Origin: Sphingomonadales bacterium
GTDB taxonomy: Bacteria; Pseudomonadota; Alphaproteobacteria; Sphingomonadales; Sphingomonadaceae
NCBI GenBank assembly: GCA_016714795.1
Contig: JADKCA010000007.1
Coordinates: forward strand, 186,001-250,000
Direction of reading: 5' to 3'
Length of the DNA: 64,000 nt
Below are positions 54,101 through 61,070 of this stretch, one piece after another. The notes beneath the pieces are model-generated. The model was not told where the DNA came from and did not search any database. It worked only from the letters and a program-made list of their open reading frames with translations. The position numbers and the translations under genes are program-made. Position 1 is the first letter of the stretch, and every line of letters begins with the position of its first letter.

Positions 54101-54340
54101 TTCATATTGGTTGCGCTCGCCAAGAAGGCCTTCAAGCTTCCCACCGATGTAGTACCGTTCAAGCGATAGCGAGCCAATCGAGATATCTGTCTGCTTGTGG
54201 GTAAAGCTCGAATCGGAGAGGTTGATTCCCGTCGGCGTTGTGGTTTCAATCTTGGGCGGAATGACTTCCCCTGCCCAGCTTGGAGTTGCAACGATCGCCG
54301 ACACGGCGAACATGAAACCGAGAAAACCGCTCAACCGCAT
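51113..54340 (-). CDS. Main Rhs/YD-repeat protein, N-terminal part (frameshifted)
   Basis: Large exported YD-repeat shell protein that would encase and deliver the C-terminal toxin. MRLSGFLGFMFAVSAIVATP SWA is a Sec signal peptide, so export probably does not depend on a type VI system. The YD repeats (such as YEQYGYDANGNRTSLRKRDG and FQFDNLNRNTVKLVPERSG) fill the rest. ATG at 54340 was chosen over a TTG two codons upstream. The frame ends with SVAGTSFCL because of one extra A; corrected, the protein continues to 50137 and has about 1,400 residues. Confidence 0.88.
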   Translation of the reverse strand: MRLSGFLGFMFAVSAIVATPSWAGEVIPPKIETTTPTGINLSDSSFTHKQTDISIGSLSLERYYIGGKLEGLLGERNQYEAPPFGKRMSHNFDIFVKRVFKPADYIDTVPVLPARVRPRIYMGAASIGPFTEIATNQTTIHQQNPNPVNGLVPSMSPDARAGKLEILNQAFIYTDRDGAVYTFNPAVNVTSIAQGSDSIRSERIASIAYPSGRRLEFSYNSIKQLKLITDNQGYALVFDYDGSSRITSVCGFNVTQTAVTVASTCTGAALKATYAYSGTGSLVSVTDPAGRVTSYGHGTATGSTSPYQASQIACITPPGHTACKIANANGNGNVTQQTLADGTIWQYIGGAVNCVRSEDCFSFDEPDNAGTNVTNPLGQTSIYRFTKSSPYKFTDPLGRVSQYEFYGGRDDEDIIEPFPFDEGAMLTKAIMPDGQQFQASYFEAGPSASVPYQSKMVAKAGSGLADIVELRQYACTALVCAKKPTKITDPKGNVTDFTYSTVHGGVLTETSPAAPGGVRPQKRYTYGQFSSSYKNVWNTQSAFAAPAWLVTTISECRTLASCAGTADEIVTSFTYGAAGTVEQQQMTSKTVRAGDNSVSTTTSFTYDANGDKLTEDGPLSGTADATRWRYDILRRVIGVISPDPDGSGSLKHPAVRNTYDVFGRLSKVEKGIVNSQTDADWAAFVAQESVETDYDLMDRKVQERKKAGGVTFELSQFSYDLAGRLDCSIVRMNPNIFTSLPASACTLGTEGTFGPDRITKFTYNAAGELTKKTVGFGTSAQADDETRTYTPNGKLATITDGENNRTSYVYDGHDRLSRWNFPSPTTPGTTSTTDYEQYGYDANGNRTSLRKRDGSTMTFQFDNLNRNTVKLVPERSGLASTYTRDVYYCYDLQGLQAYARFDSATGEGVAQSYDPLGRVTSSTINMDGQSRTITSLYDAASNRTQMNYPGGGSLLYSYDTLNRPKEIKDGDQVSLITYSFNALGKLAGRSALAGLAGDHTRGYDATGRLQSVNINVANLNLDTTTLFTYNPSSQIVQETRSNDAYAYAGLYSVNRSYTPNGLNQYASVAGTSFCL

Positions 54341-54385
54341 AAGCAAAATCCGATCGACAAAAAATCCGCCTCCATCCGCGATTTC

Positions 54386-54610
54386 TTATGGCGCTGACGG
54401 AGTTGACGAGCCGGTCACAACAACAGTTTTCCGGTTGTTGGCCTTGTCATAGGTGTAGTTGGCCTGAACATTATTGTTGACGACACCTGTCCGCTTCACC
54501 TCAATCAGTCGGCCACGCGCATCATATTTGTAGACAATCGTTTCAGCTGCGAGCGAAGGAATTGTGCACGACAAGCCTATGATCAGGCTCAAAAATTTCA
54601 AGCACCGCAT
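54386..54610 (-). CDS. Small exported YD-repeat protein
   Basis: A 74-residue protein with a signal peptide (MRCLKFLSLIIGLSCTIPSL) and about one and a half YD repeats: IVYKYDARGRLIEVKRTG and ANYTYDKANNRKTVVVTG. GAGGAGGG precedes the ATG at 54610. It lies 45 bases upstream of the main Rhs gene on the same strand and is probably co-transcribed with it. It could be a mini-shell, an accessory to Rhs folding or a relic. Confidence 0.72.
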   Translation of the reverse strand: MRCLKFLSLIIGLSCTIPSLAAETIVYKYDARGRLIEVKRTGVVNNNVQANYTYDKANNRKTVVVTGSSTPSAP

Positions 54611-54728
54611 TAAACCCTCCTCACCCGCAATTGTTCGAATCAAATGCTCAGATAATCATACAATTTGCGCGTCGGCCCATAATGTCAATTCAAAAAACAA
54701 CATTGCTGACGATGGAAAGTCGAACAAC

Positions 54729-54902
54729 GTGCCGATAATTGCTGTTAAATTCGGTAACAATAGGGAAATTCTCTTTCGCCGCGATTGGATTGCTGAAATT
54801 TCGCGCTATCTCAACTTAGAGTTTGATGACATTACGCTGCACCGTAGGCCGAATTTTGAGGAAGTTGGCGCGTTCCTGCGGCGGGAAGGCATCGAGGAGT
54901 GA
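54729..54902 (+). CDS. Hypothetical short protein
   Basis: A plus-strand frame encodes VPIIAVKFGNNREILFRRDW and ends FLRREGIEE, about 57 residues from a GTG at 54729. The frame is open further upstream, but that part is antisense to the small YD-repeat gene. The sequence looks protein-like (charged, amphipathic), yet no family was recognised and initiation signals are weak. Confidence 0.3.
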   Translation: MPIIAVKFGNNREILFRRDWIAEISRYLNLEFDDITLHRRPNFEEVGAFLRREGIEE

Positions 54903-54971
54903 TCCGATGCGCCGCCATGCTGCTTCAATGGATCGTTCAGCGGCTTTCCGGAGCAGGTGTTTCAGCTTAAA

Positions 54972-54994
54972 TTACGGTGACAGGTGAGAAAACC
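54972..54994. repeat. R2 repeat, inverted
   Basis: TTACGGTGACAGGTGAGAAA followed by ACC, opposite in direction to the R2 copy at 55104-55130; together they enclose about 110 bases between the two Rhs arrays. Confidence 0.6.
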
Positions 54995-55103
54995 GCTGAA
55001 TAGCGCCCCCGCTGGGTCACAGGATGCGGAATTCGACAGAGGGCGAAACGAAGGAACCTTGCTATGGCCGCAGATTAGGCCACGATGACACCAAGTCAAT
55101 TTA

Positions 55104-55130
55104 GGAGTTTTCGCACCTGTCACCGTAAAT
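55104..55130. repeat. R2 repeat at the 3' border of array II
   Basis: TTTTCGCACCTGTCACCGTA preceded by GGAG and followed by AAT. A second CCACCGTAAT lies just to the right, joined to an Rhs fragment at 55141. Confidence 0.65.
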
Positions 55131-55140
55131 CCACCGTAAT

Positions 55141-55296
55141 TCAATTCAGCTTGTTATAGACCGCGGTGATCAGCCGGTTGAGCGGATCAAACGCCTGCGT
55201 GGTCGCGTTGCTGCGCGGAGACACGACCTGCGTCGGGTTGCCCAACTTGTCATAGCTCCACGCCGTCGTGCGATCGACGCCGAGCGTTTCCGTGAG
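55141..55296 (-). pseudogene. Rhs core fragment (about 50 codons)
   Basis: An open frame without start encodes LTETLGVDRTTAWSYDKLGN, then PTQVVSPRSNATTQAFDPLN, and ends NKLN at a TGA. These are YD-type repeats from an internal part of an Rhs core not otherwise present in the window. It lies directly downstream of the immunity gene at 55309. Confidence 0.65.
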
Positions 55297-55308
55297 AAGG
55301 CAATATGG

Positions 55309-55971
55309 TTAGTCTTCAACACGCGGCGCCAATTCCCAGCGAGAGGGAAACCGTTCTGGAAACGCACGGGGAAGCGCGCCGCTTGCAACTTGCGCTTCCA
55401 GATTCCCAAAACCATCGCGAGGATTTGGATCAGCCTTCAGCACTTCAACGCCGAGCCAGCGCGATTTAGGTATCGACGCCCTGTCAATGGATGACTCTTC
55501 CAGCAGCAGGCCTCCGAGGTTCGTAAGATAAATTCGACCATTCGTCTCCGGAGGCGGAAATATATAACGACCTCCCTGACTGGAATAGAATATTCGATCA
55601 CAGCCATCGCAAGTGCGATAACCATATTCACGGGTTCCGCGCACAAGGATCTCTTGCAACCCTCCATTCAGGGCCATCCAGTTCTCAAGCTCCTTGCCTC
55701 GATCATTGATGACTCTACCCACAAAGAGATTCTTTCTAATTCTGTCTTCGCCGATCAGATCTACAAGTTTGCGTTCGATCAGCGTCACCTTTTCGTCTAA
55801 GGTAGCAATCGGACTCGTGCCGGGACGCGGCTCTGCGATCTTGATGGTGAAATCCCGAGCATCAATACGAATTGTTCTACATACTCGACAGAATAATGCT
55901 GGATCATTGTCCTTCGCCGTATCGGTCGCGTTCAATCCCCGCTCGTGCAGATGCATAAAGCGTTCAAGCAT
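55309..55971 (-). CDS. Putative immunity protein with two Cys-x-x-Cys pairs
   Basis: A 220-residue protein with CRVC near residue 29 and CDGC near residue 125, spaced like a zinc site. The N-terminus is MLERFMHLHERGLNATDTAK. The ATG at 55971 lies 3 bases past the stop of the nuclease-tip gene; a TTG at 55977 would overlap it. Its position makes it the likely immunity partner of the HNH-like tip. It may relate to the double-CXXCG immunity family, but that match is weak. Confidence 0.7.
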   Translation of the reverse strand: MLERFMHLHERGLNATDTAKDNDPALFCRVCRTIRIDARDFTIKIAEPRPGTSPIATLDEKVTLIERKLVDLIGEDRIRKNLFVGRVINDRGKELENWMALNGGLQEILVRGTREYGYRTCDGCDRIFYSSQGGRYIFPPPETNGRIYLTNLGGLLLEESSIDRASIPKSRWLGVEVLKADPNPRDGFGNLEAQVASGALPRAFPERFPSRWELAPRVED

Positions 55972-55973
55972 TC

Positions 55974-56999
55974 TCAATGCCCCTTGAAATTCCCATCAAT
56001 GATGTTCTTCCATACATCGCTAGTTATGGATGTGCCATGGCGTGCATCGGTCGCGCGCGAGGCGTCAAGCAGGGCATCCATGGCGCGACGGAAAGATTCT
56101 GGGTTGTCCTTGAAACCGTCGGCCCATTCACGTCTACCCCCACCTCGCCCACCGACGTTTCGAGTAAGGCCATTTTCTTTCAATGCTCGTCTCAACTCGC
56201 GATGAAGGTCCTTGTGAACGTCTGATCCGATCTTGCTGAGCGCTTGCGATCTGTTTCCACCTAAGAATCGCGCAATGGGATGATGCCCATGAATTACCTG
56301 TCTGGTCAGTCCTCCCAGTTTTCCCAAGGCTGCGGCCCCGAGTCTCAGCTCACCAGCATCGATCACACCCAGAATCATGGCACCCGCAATGCTGCGCGGC
56401 GTGTCGTTTACGGTGATGGGCCGGTTGCAATTGATGTCGCCGTAAACATCGCCAATCGTGCCAATCAGCGAGAACTGGCCTTCTGAGGAATGCCCAGAAA
56501 CCTCGTAGAGCCCGCTCGGATCAATCCCCGTAACCGGATTGCCACCAGCATAGACGTAAGGATTGGTATCCCCCGCCAACCCGATGGGATCGGCCTGAAT
56601 GTAGCGCCCCGTCGACGGATCATAATCCCGGTACCGGTTGTAATACAAGTCCGCCAGCGTGCGCGATTGTCCCGGAAAGCCTGGAAGTTGCCATGCGCCG
56701 GGTGATGCCAGCGCTCCGCTGCGGGTGGTGTAAACCTGCGGCACGCCGAGGTGGTTGCCGTGGACCCACAGCAGCGTAGGCGTCGCGACCAGACCAGAGG
56801 CGACCGCGAGCGGGGCGTAGCCGCCGACGCCGTCATCGCCACCGAACGCGGAGCCGTCGCCGACCTCCGGGCTGAGCCAGATGAACTCCGCGATCACATC
56901 GGCGGCGCTGGTGCCATACTCGCCCATCACGCGGCCGTCGCTGTCATAGACATAGCGGTGCGTGGTGCCGCCGCTCGTCACCGCGACGCGATCATCCAT
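55974..56999 (-). CDS. Orphan Rhs core with HNH-like nuclease tip (array II, module 4)
   Basis: Type-II core (LLWVHGNHLGVPQVYTTRSG, YYNRYRDYDPSTGRYIQADP) ending at VTGIDPSGL, then a tip of about 170 residues. Its second half has QVIHGHHPIARFLGGNRSQA followed by VHKDLHRELRRAL, the His-His and H-x-x-L-H spacing of HNH/WHH-type toxin nucleases, so DNA or RNA cleavage is likely. Core homology runs upstream to about 57091, broken by one missing base near 57070. No export signal. Confidence 0.82.
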   Translation of the reverse strand: MDDRVAVTSGGTTHRYVYDSDGRVMGEYGTSAADVIAEFIWLSPEVGDGSAFGGDDGVGGYAPLAVASGLVATPTLLWVHGNHLGVPQVYTTRSGALASPGAWQLPGFPGQSRTLADLYYNRYRDYDPSTGRYIQADPIGLAGDTNPYVYAGGNPVTGIDPSGLYEVSGHSSEGQFSLIGTIGDVYGDINCNRPITVNDTPRSIAGAMILGVIDAGELRLGAAALGKLGGLTRQVIHGHHPIARFLGGNRSQALSKIGSDVHKDLHRELRRALKENGLTRNVGGRGGGRREWADGFKDNPESFRRAMDALLDASRATDARHGTSITSDVWKNIIDGNFKGH

Positions 57000-57090
57000 G
57001 CCGTTATAGACATTGGTCTGGCTGGGATCGCCTGTCCGCGTGTAGACGGTCAGGCGGCCATTGCTGTCATAGCATAGGCGATGCTCCAGT

Positions 57091-57120
57091 CTGAATTAAG
57101 TAAAATGTCCCCAGAATTTA
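57091..57120. repeat. R3 repeat at the start of module 4 core
   Basis: CTGAATTAAGTAAAATGTCC followed by CCAGAATTTA. The sequence just left of it, GCATAGGCGATGCT-CAGT, matches the border at 62457-62470, so both orphan cores begin at the same point of the parent gene. Confidence 0.7.
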
Positions 57121-57203
57121 AAGAAGGCCTGTTGCCGCCCATTCCCGCGCTGCGTGACATGGTGGGGAATGCCGGGAATAGCAAAGCCCGCCAATCGGCC
57201 CAT
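57121..57203 (-). pseudogene. RAYT copy D, N-terminal fragment
   Basis: Encodes MGRLAGFAIPGIPHHVTQRG and stops at QQAFF, where it is joined to R3. R1 with one change lies upstream at 57239-57263. Only about 27 residues remain. Confidence 0.75.
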
Positions 57204-57238
57204 CTCCGCTCCATAGCAAGCTTCATGTTGCGCACAAG

Positions 57239-57263
57239 AGTTAAGTGCACTGCCACCGTAACC
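57239..57263. repeat. R1 repeat upstream of RAYT copy D
   Basis: AGTTAAGTGCACTGCCACCG followed by TAACC. It lies 16 bases from the stop codon of the immunity gene of module 3. Confidence 0.7.
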
Positions 57264-57278
57264 TACATGGCATAAGGA

Positions 57279-57803
57279 CTACTCCTCGCCAGTCGCGTAT
57301 TGGCTGTTCTTGCCATGCTCGAGGCGGTCTATTGCGCCCGCGTAGCTTTGTTTAGATTTACCCAGAACCACCGCGCCAAATATCACATCTTTGTTCTTAT
57401 AAAATTTGAAATTATTCTTGAATTCAATGCTAAATATTCGGCCTTTGTAAAACGTAATATGGGCCCATTCCTTCCGTCCATCGACAAACATTTCAATTTT
57501 GTAAAGTCTATCTCGAAATTCAGGATGTGATATGCGAAGTGAAGGCGATAAATTGAAATCATCGAAGTAGAAGATACTAACCATACCATCATTGAATTGC
57601 ATATAGAATGGCTGTTCTAGTTGATTAACAACAACTAGCTGAATTTCATCTTCTAAAGTAGGCAAAAATTTATTCAAAAGATCTTGGTGTATTGGTCTGA
57701 TTTTTCTACTTCCATCTCCCGACAATGATCCTGTCCACAAAAAGAATGAACGCAATAATTTTCCAAATATTGTCTTTGGATATGGACTCTCCTCCGATTC
57801 CAT
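57279..57803 (-). CDS. Putative immunity protein of array II module 3
   Basis: A 174-residue, A/T-rich gene beginning MESEESPYPKTIFGKLLRSF, overlapping the stop of the tip gene by one base (TGATG). The product is mixed alpha/beta and probably cytoplasmic, with many aromatic residues (FYFDDFNLSPSLRI, HITFYKGRIFSIEF). No family recognised; the role comes from position and coupling. Confidence 0.7.
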   Translation of the reverse strand: MESEESPYPKTIFGKLLRSFFLWTGSLSGDGSRKIRPIHQDLLNKFLPTLEDEIQLVVVNQLEQPFYMQFNDGMVSIFYFDDFNLSPSLRISHPEFRDRLYKIEMFVDGRKEWAHITFYKGRIFSIEFKNNFKFYKNKDVIFGAVVLGKSKQSYAGAIDRLEHGKNSQYATGEE

Positions 57804-59354
57804 CACTTCCCATCTCCTTCGCCCAGAATACTGCCTAAAGCAGTTCCTGCCGCAACTCCGCGCAGCCACTCTGGCGTGCGATGAATTGGCCTCGCCCATT
57901 TTGGTAGTCGGTCGCCCCATTGCCTATGATCCGTTGGCCATCTGCTGCCGTCATGCCGATAATGCTGCCTGGGCGTCGCCCAACGTCCATTTACTCCACC
58001 GCGCTTGTTGAGTGCTTTGTTCAACCTGCCTTTAGTCAAGCGATCAACCCATTCGCGTGGAACGAAATGAGACCACTCCTTGCCTGTTACCCGCGTTAAT
58101 GATCGTGGTCCATAGCGCGCCGTCCAGCGCCAACCTATCCCGCCGCCGAGAGCCCCTGAAACCCCTGAAAGAGCGACTTCGCCCCAGTCATAGCAGTGCC
58201 TGTCAAATACATTCCGGCCTTTGCGCCAATTGTCAAACCCTTGTATCGCTAGCTCACTGCCAGCACCGACCGCAAATCCTGCCGCCAAATGTGCCGCAAG
58301 CCCCTCCGGATCAATTCCCGAAACCGGATTCCCACCCGCATACACATAGGGATGCACATCCCCACCCAGCCCGATGGGGTCGGCCTGAATGTAGCGCCCG
58401 GTGCTTGGATCATAATCGCGGTAGCGGTTGTAATACAAGTCCGCCAGCGTGCGGCTCTGCCCCGGGGAAGCCGGGGGCTTGCCATGCGCCGGGCGTCGTC
58501 ACCGCGCCGCTGGCGTTGGTATAGACCTGCGGCACGCCGAGATGGTTGCCGTGGACCCACAGCAGCGTAGGCGTCGCGACCGGGCCGGAGGCGACGGCGA
58601 GCGGGGGGCGTAGCCGCCGACGCCATCATCTCCGCCGTACGCGGAACCGTCGCCGACCTCTGGGTTCCAGCCAGATAAACTCGGCGATCACATCGGCGGC
58701 GCTGGTGCCATACTCGCCGATGACGCGGCCGTCGCTGTCATAGACATAGCGGTGCGTCGTGCCGCCGCTCGTCACCGCGACGCGATCATCCATGCCGTTA
58801 TAGACGTTGGTCTGGCTGGGATCGCCGGTGCGCGTGTAGGCGGTCAGGCGGCCATAGCCGTCATAGCTGGTGGAGACGCTTACCCCGGCAGGGCGGGTTT
58901 CACTCGCCGTGTTGCCGCGCGCGTCGTAGCTGATGCTGCGCGTGCCCGCAGGGTGGTGATGTTCGCCAGACGGTTGGTGCCAGCGGTGCGGGTGTAGGTG
59001 TCGCTCGCCGCCGGATTGGCATCGGTGGGGAGCGCGCGATAGGCGACGCTGGTGCGGTTGCCGCCCTTGTCATGCGCATAGTCGGTGCGGCGCAACGCCC
59101 CGCTCGCCGTGTCTACGCGCGAGGCGGCCATTGCTGTCACAGGCATAGGCCATGCTCTTCGTTGCATCGACCGCATCAGTGATGCCGGTGATGTTGTCAT
59201 CATTGTCGTAAGCATAGGTGAGGTGCGAGGCGCTGTGCCACCGCTGGTGCGCAGCGTCTTGCCCGCAAGCCGCGCGTCATTGCCCCAGTCCTGCTCCATC
59301 ACCAGACCATTGCCCAGCGATGCGGATTTGAGCGCGCCATTGTAATTGGACATC
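57803..59354 (-). pseudogene. Decayed Rhs core with readable tip (array II, module 3)
   Basis: The core begins right after the immunity gene of module 2 (SNYNGALKSASLGNGLVMEQ) and is broken by at least five indels, several in G runs (for example GAGCGGGGGGCG at about 58603). The last part reads cleanly from about 58438: YYNRYRDYDPSTGRYIQADP, boundary SGIDPEGL, and a tip of about 165 residues ending in EWSHFVPREWVDRLTKGRLN and RWATPRQHYRHDGSRWP. The tip is basic and tryptophan-rich; its activity is unknown. Confidence 0.75.
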
Positions 59355-59682
59355 AATACTCATCAAAAAATAGGTTCATCTTTTTACAAAAATCCTGCGA
59401 AATATTGAGGACAGACACTCGATCCTCACCAACGATGTCACGCAAGGAGATTGATATTGGTGAATCATAATTATTAACGTTTAAGACTCTATGTTCAACA
59501 GTTTGAAAAGACCAAAGATGAACATCATATTTGAAATTATCATCACCTAAATAATTAAATGAAATGAAATCTCCAATTTGCGGAATCGCTGATAAATCTA
59601 TATCTCCAAATATCCGTCCGACAGCGGAATTTTCTGTGAGTACCGAAACATCGATGTGAACAGTTATTGGTTTGACAGACAT
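59353..59682 (-). CDS. Putative immunity protein of array II module 2
   Basis: A 109-residue, A/T-rich gene starting 9 bases after the tip stop. The product MSVKPITVHIDVSVLTENSA to FFDEY is acidic and probably all-beta. No family recognised. It is followed without a gap by the decayed core of module 3 and has no R1, R2 or R3 at its end, unlike other modules. Confidence 0.68.
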   Translation of the reverse strand: MSVKPITVHIDVSVLTENSAVGRIFGDIDLSAIPQIGDFISFNYLGDDNFKYDVHLWSFQTVEHRVLNVNNYDSPISISLRDIVGEDRVSVLNISQDFCKKMNLFFDEY

Positions 59683-59691
59683 AGATCAGGC

Positions 59692-60545
59692 TTAACCTTT
59701 TGACGATGGTGAATTTGGGACAGAAATCTCTCTCAGCTTCCGACGCTGGTCAGACATCGGGCAGCCCATTTTCTCCCCGAGAGAAATCATTGCATGGATG
59801 TTAGCCAGTCGACCCGCGAGATCTGCGGCGTGAGTTGCCCAACCGACATGGCCGAACATTCCGCCCTTATCATTCAACATAGCCATTCTCTTGATTCTTG
59901 CATTCTCGATCGCCTGATCAGCAGCCAGTCGGAGAGCCTTGCAAGGATCTTGGCTGTTGACACAGTATCTGTCGAATTGCCTCTCTTCAAGTCGTGTTAG
60001 CTCCTTTGGCCTCGAAACACTGGGTTGAACATTGATCTGATTCACGAGCACGCGCGCAACCGCACCAATCATCCAACCGATTCGTCCCGCTGGAGTGGCG
60101 CGGGAGGCAAAGCGTACAATTGCCCCGCCTATCGCCGCGGCGCTCAACCCATCCGGATCGATCCCCGTAACAGGATTGGCCCCGGCATAGACATATGGAT
60201 TGGTATCTCCCGCCAGCCCTATCGGATCGGCCTGAATGTAGCGACCGGTGCTGGGATCATAATCGCGATGGCGGTTGTAGTAAAGGTCTGCGAAGGTGCG
60301 GCTCTGGCCGGGGAAGCCGGGGAGTTGCCATGCGCCGGGGGATGCCAGCGCGCCGCTGCTCGTGGTGTAGACCTGCGGCACGCCGAGATGGTTGGCATGG
60401 ACCCACAGCAGCGTCGGTGTCGCGACGGGGCCGGAGGCGACGGCGAGCGGGGCGTAGCCGCCAGTTGGTTCTCGCCAATCCCCCGGATTGGCTGCGCTGC
60501 CAACTCCATCACCCCCACCGAACGCGGAACCGTCCCCGTCCTCTG
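59692..60545 (-). CDS. Orphan Rhs core with helical toxin tip (array II, module 2)
   Basis: Start-less orphan: the frame is open from about 60545 (DGDGSAFGGGDGVGSAANPG) through LLWVHANHLGVPQVYTTSSG to the boundary TGIDPDGL. The tip of about 155 residues has a hydrophobic start and a polar helical second half (EERQFDRYCVNSQDPCKALR, GHVGWATHAADLAGRLANIH). No toxin family recognised. A 30-base insertion relative to other copies lies just before GGYAPLAVA. A GTG at 60381 is a possible but unlikely start. Confidence 0.75.
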
Positions 60546-60555
60546 GTGTTACTCA

Positions 60556-61065
60556 CTACCTGAACTGAGGTCCATCCCGTGTAACAGGAACAACCGGGGC
60601 GGGATCATCCAGCCATGCGACCGCTTCCTTGTCCGCGCAGCCCTTGGGAGGTTGAGCACTCGCGCATGCCTCCCTTACGATAGGACGTGCCATGCCCTTG
60701 TACAGATCAATCCGGTCCGCAAAGCCCGGAGCGCCACCATTTTCGATCTGACCGACTGCATTTCTGATACTGACCGGATCGGCACTGGCCAACGCGTTCT
60801 CGATCCTCAAATAACCAAATGGTGCGCATACGCCAAGATTGTCGTAACGCGTATTGAAATCGTCAATCTTGGCGCGCGCAGAGCATTCCCACTCAGCGGC
60901 ATCGGCGGCCTCTATATCGCCTTTGGTGGCCGGGATCGCTAGGTCGAGCAGCTTCCTTGTGTAGGGCGGATACTCAGTGCAGGAATTGCATTGCGAGCAA
61001 GATGCGAGGGCAAAACCTGTTAACAACAGGGCTATACCACTCTTTGCAACCGGCTTAAGTTTCAT
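60556..61065 (-). CDS. Lipoprotein, putative immunity partner of array II module 1
   Basis: A 169-residue protein with a lipoprotein signal (GIALLLTGFALASC, lipobox LASC) and a cysteine-rich mature start (CSQCNSC). It begins 5 bases after the stop of the module 1 tip. Membrane anchoring in the periplasm suggests that the tip acts in that compartment. The start at 61065 was chosen to give the signal peptide. No family recognised. Confidence 0.75.
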   Translation of the reverse strand: MKLKPVAKSGIALLLTGFALASCSQCNSCTEYPPYTRKLLDLAIPATKGDIEAADAAEWECSARAKIDDFNTRYDNLGVCAPFGYLRIENALASADPVSIRNAVGQIENGGAPGFADRIDLYKGMARPIVREACASAQPPKGCADKEAVAWLDDPAPVVPVTRDGPQFR

Positions 61066-61070
61066 ATCGA

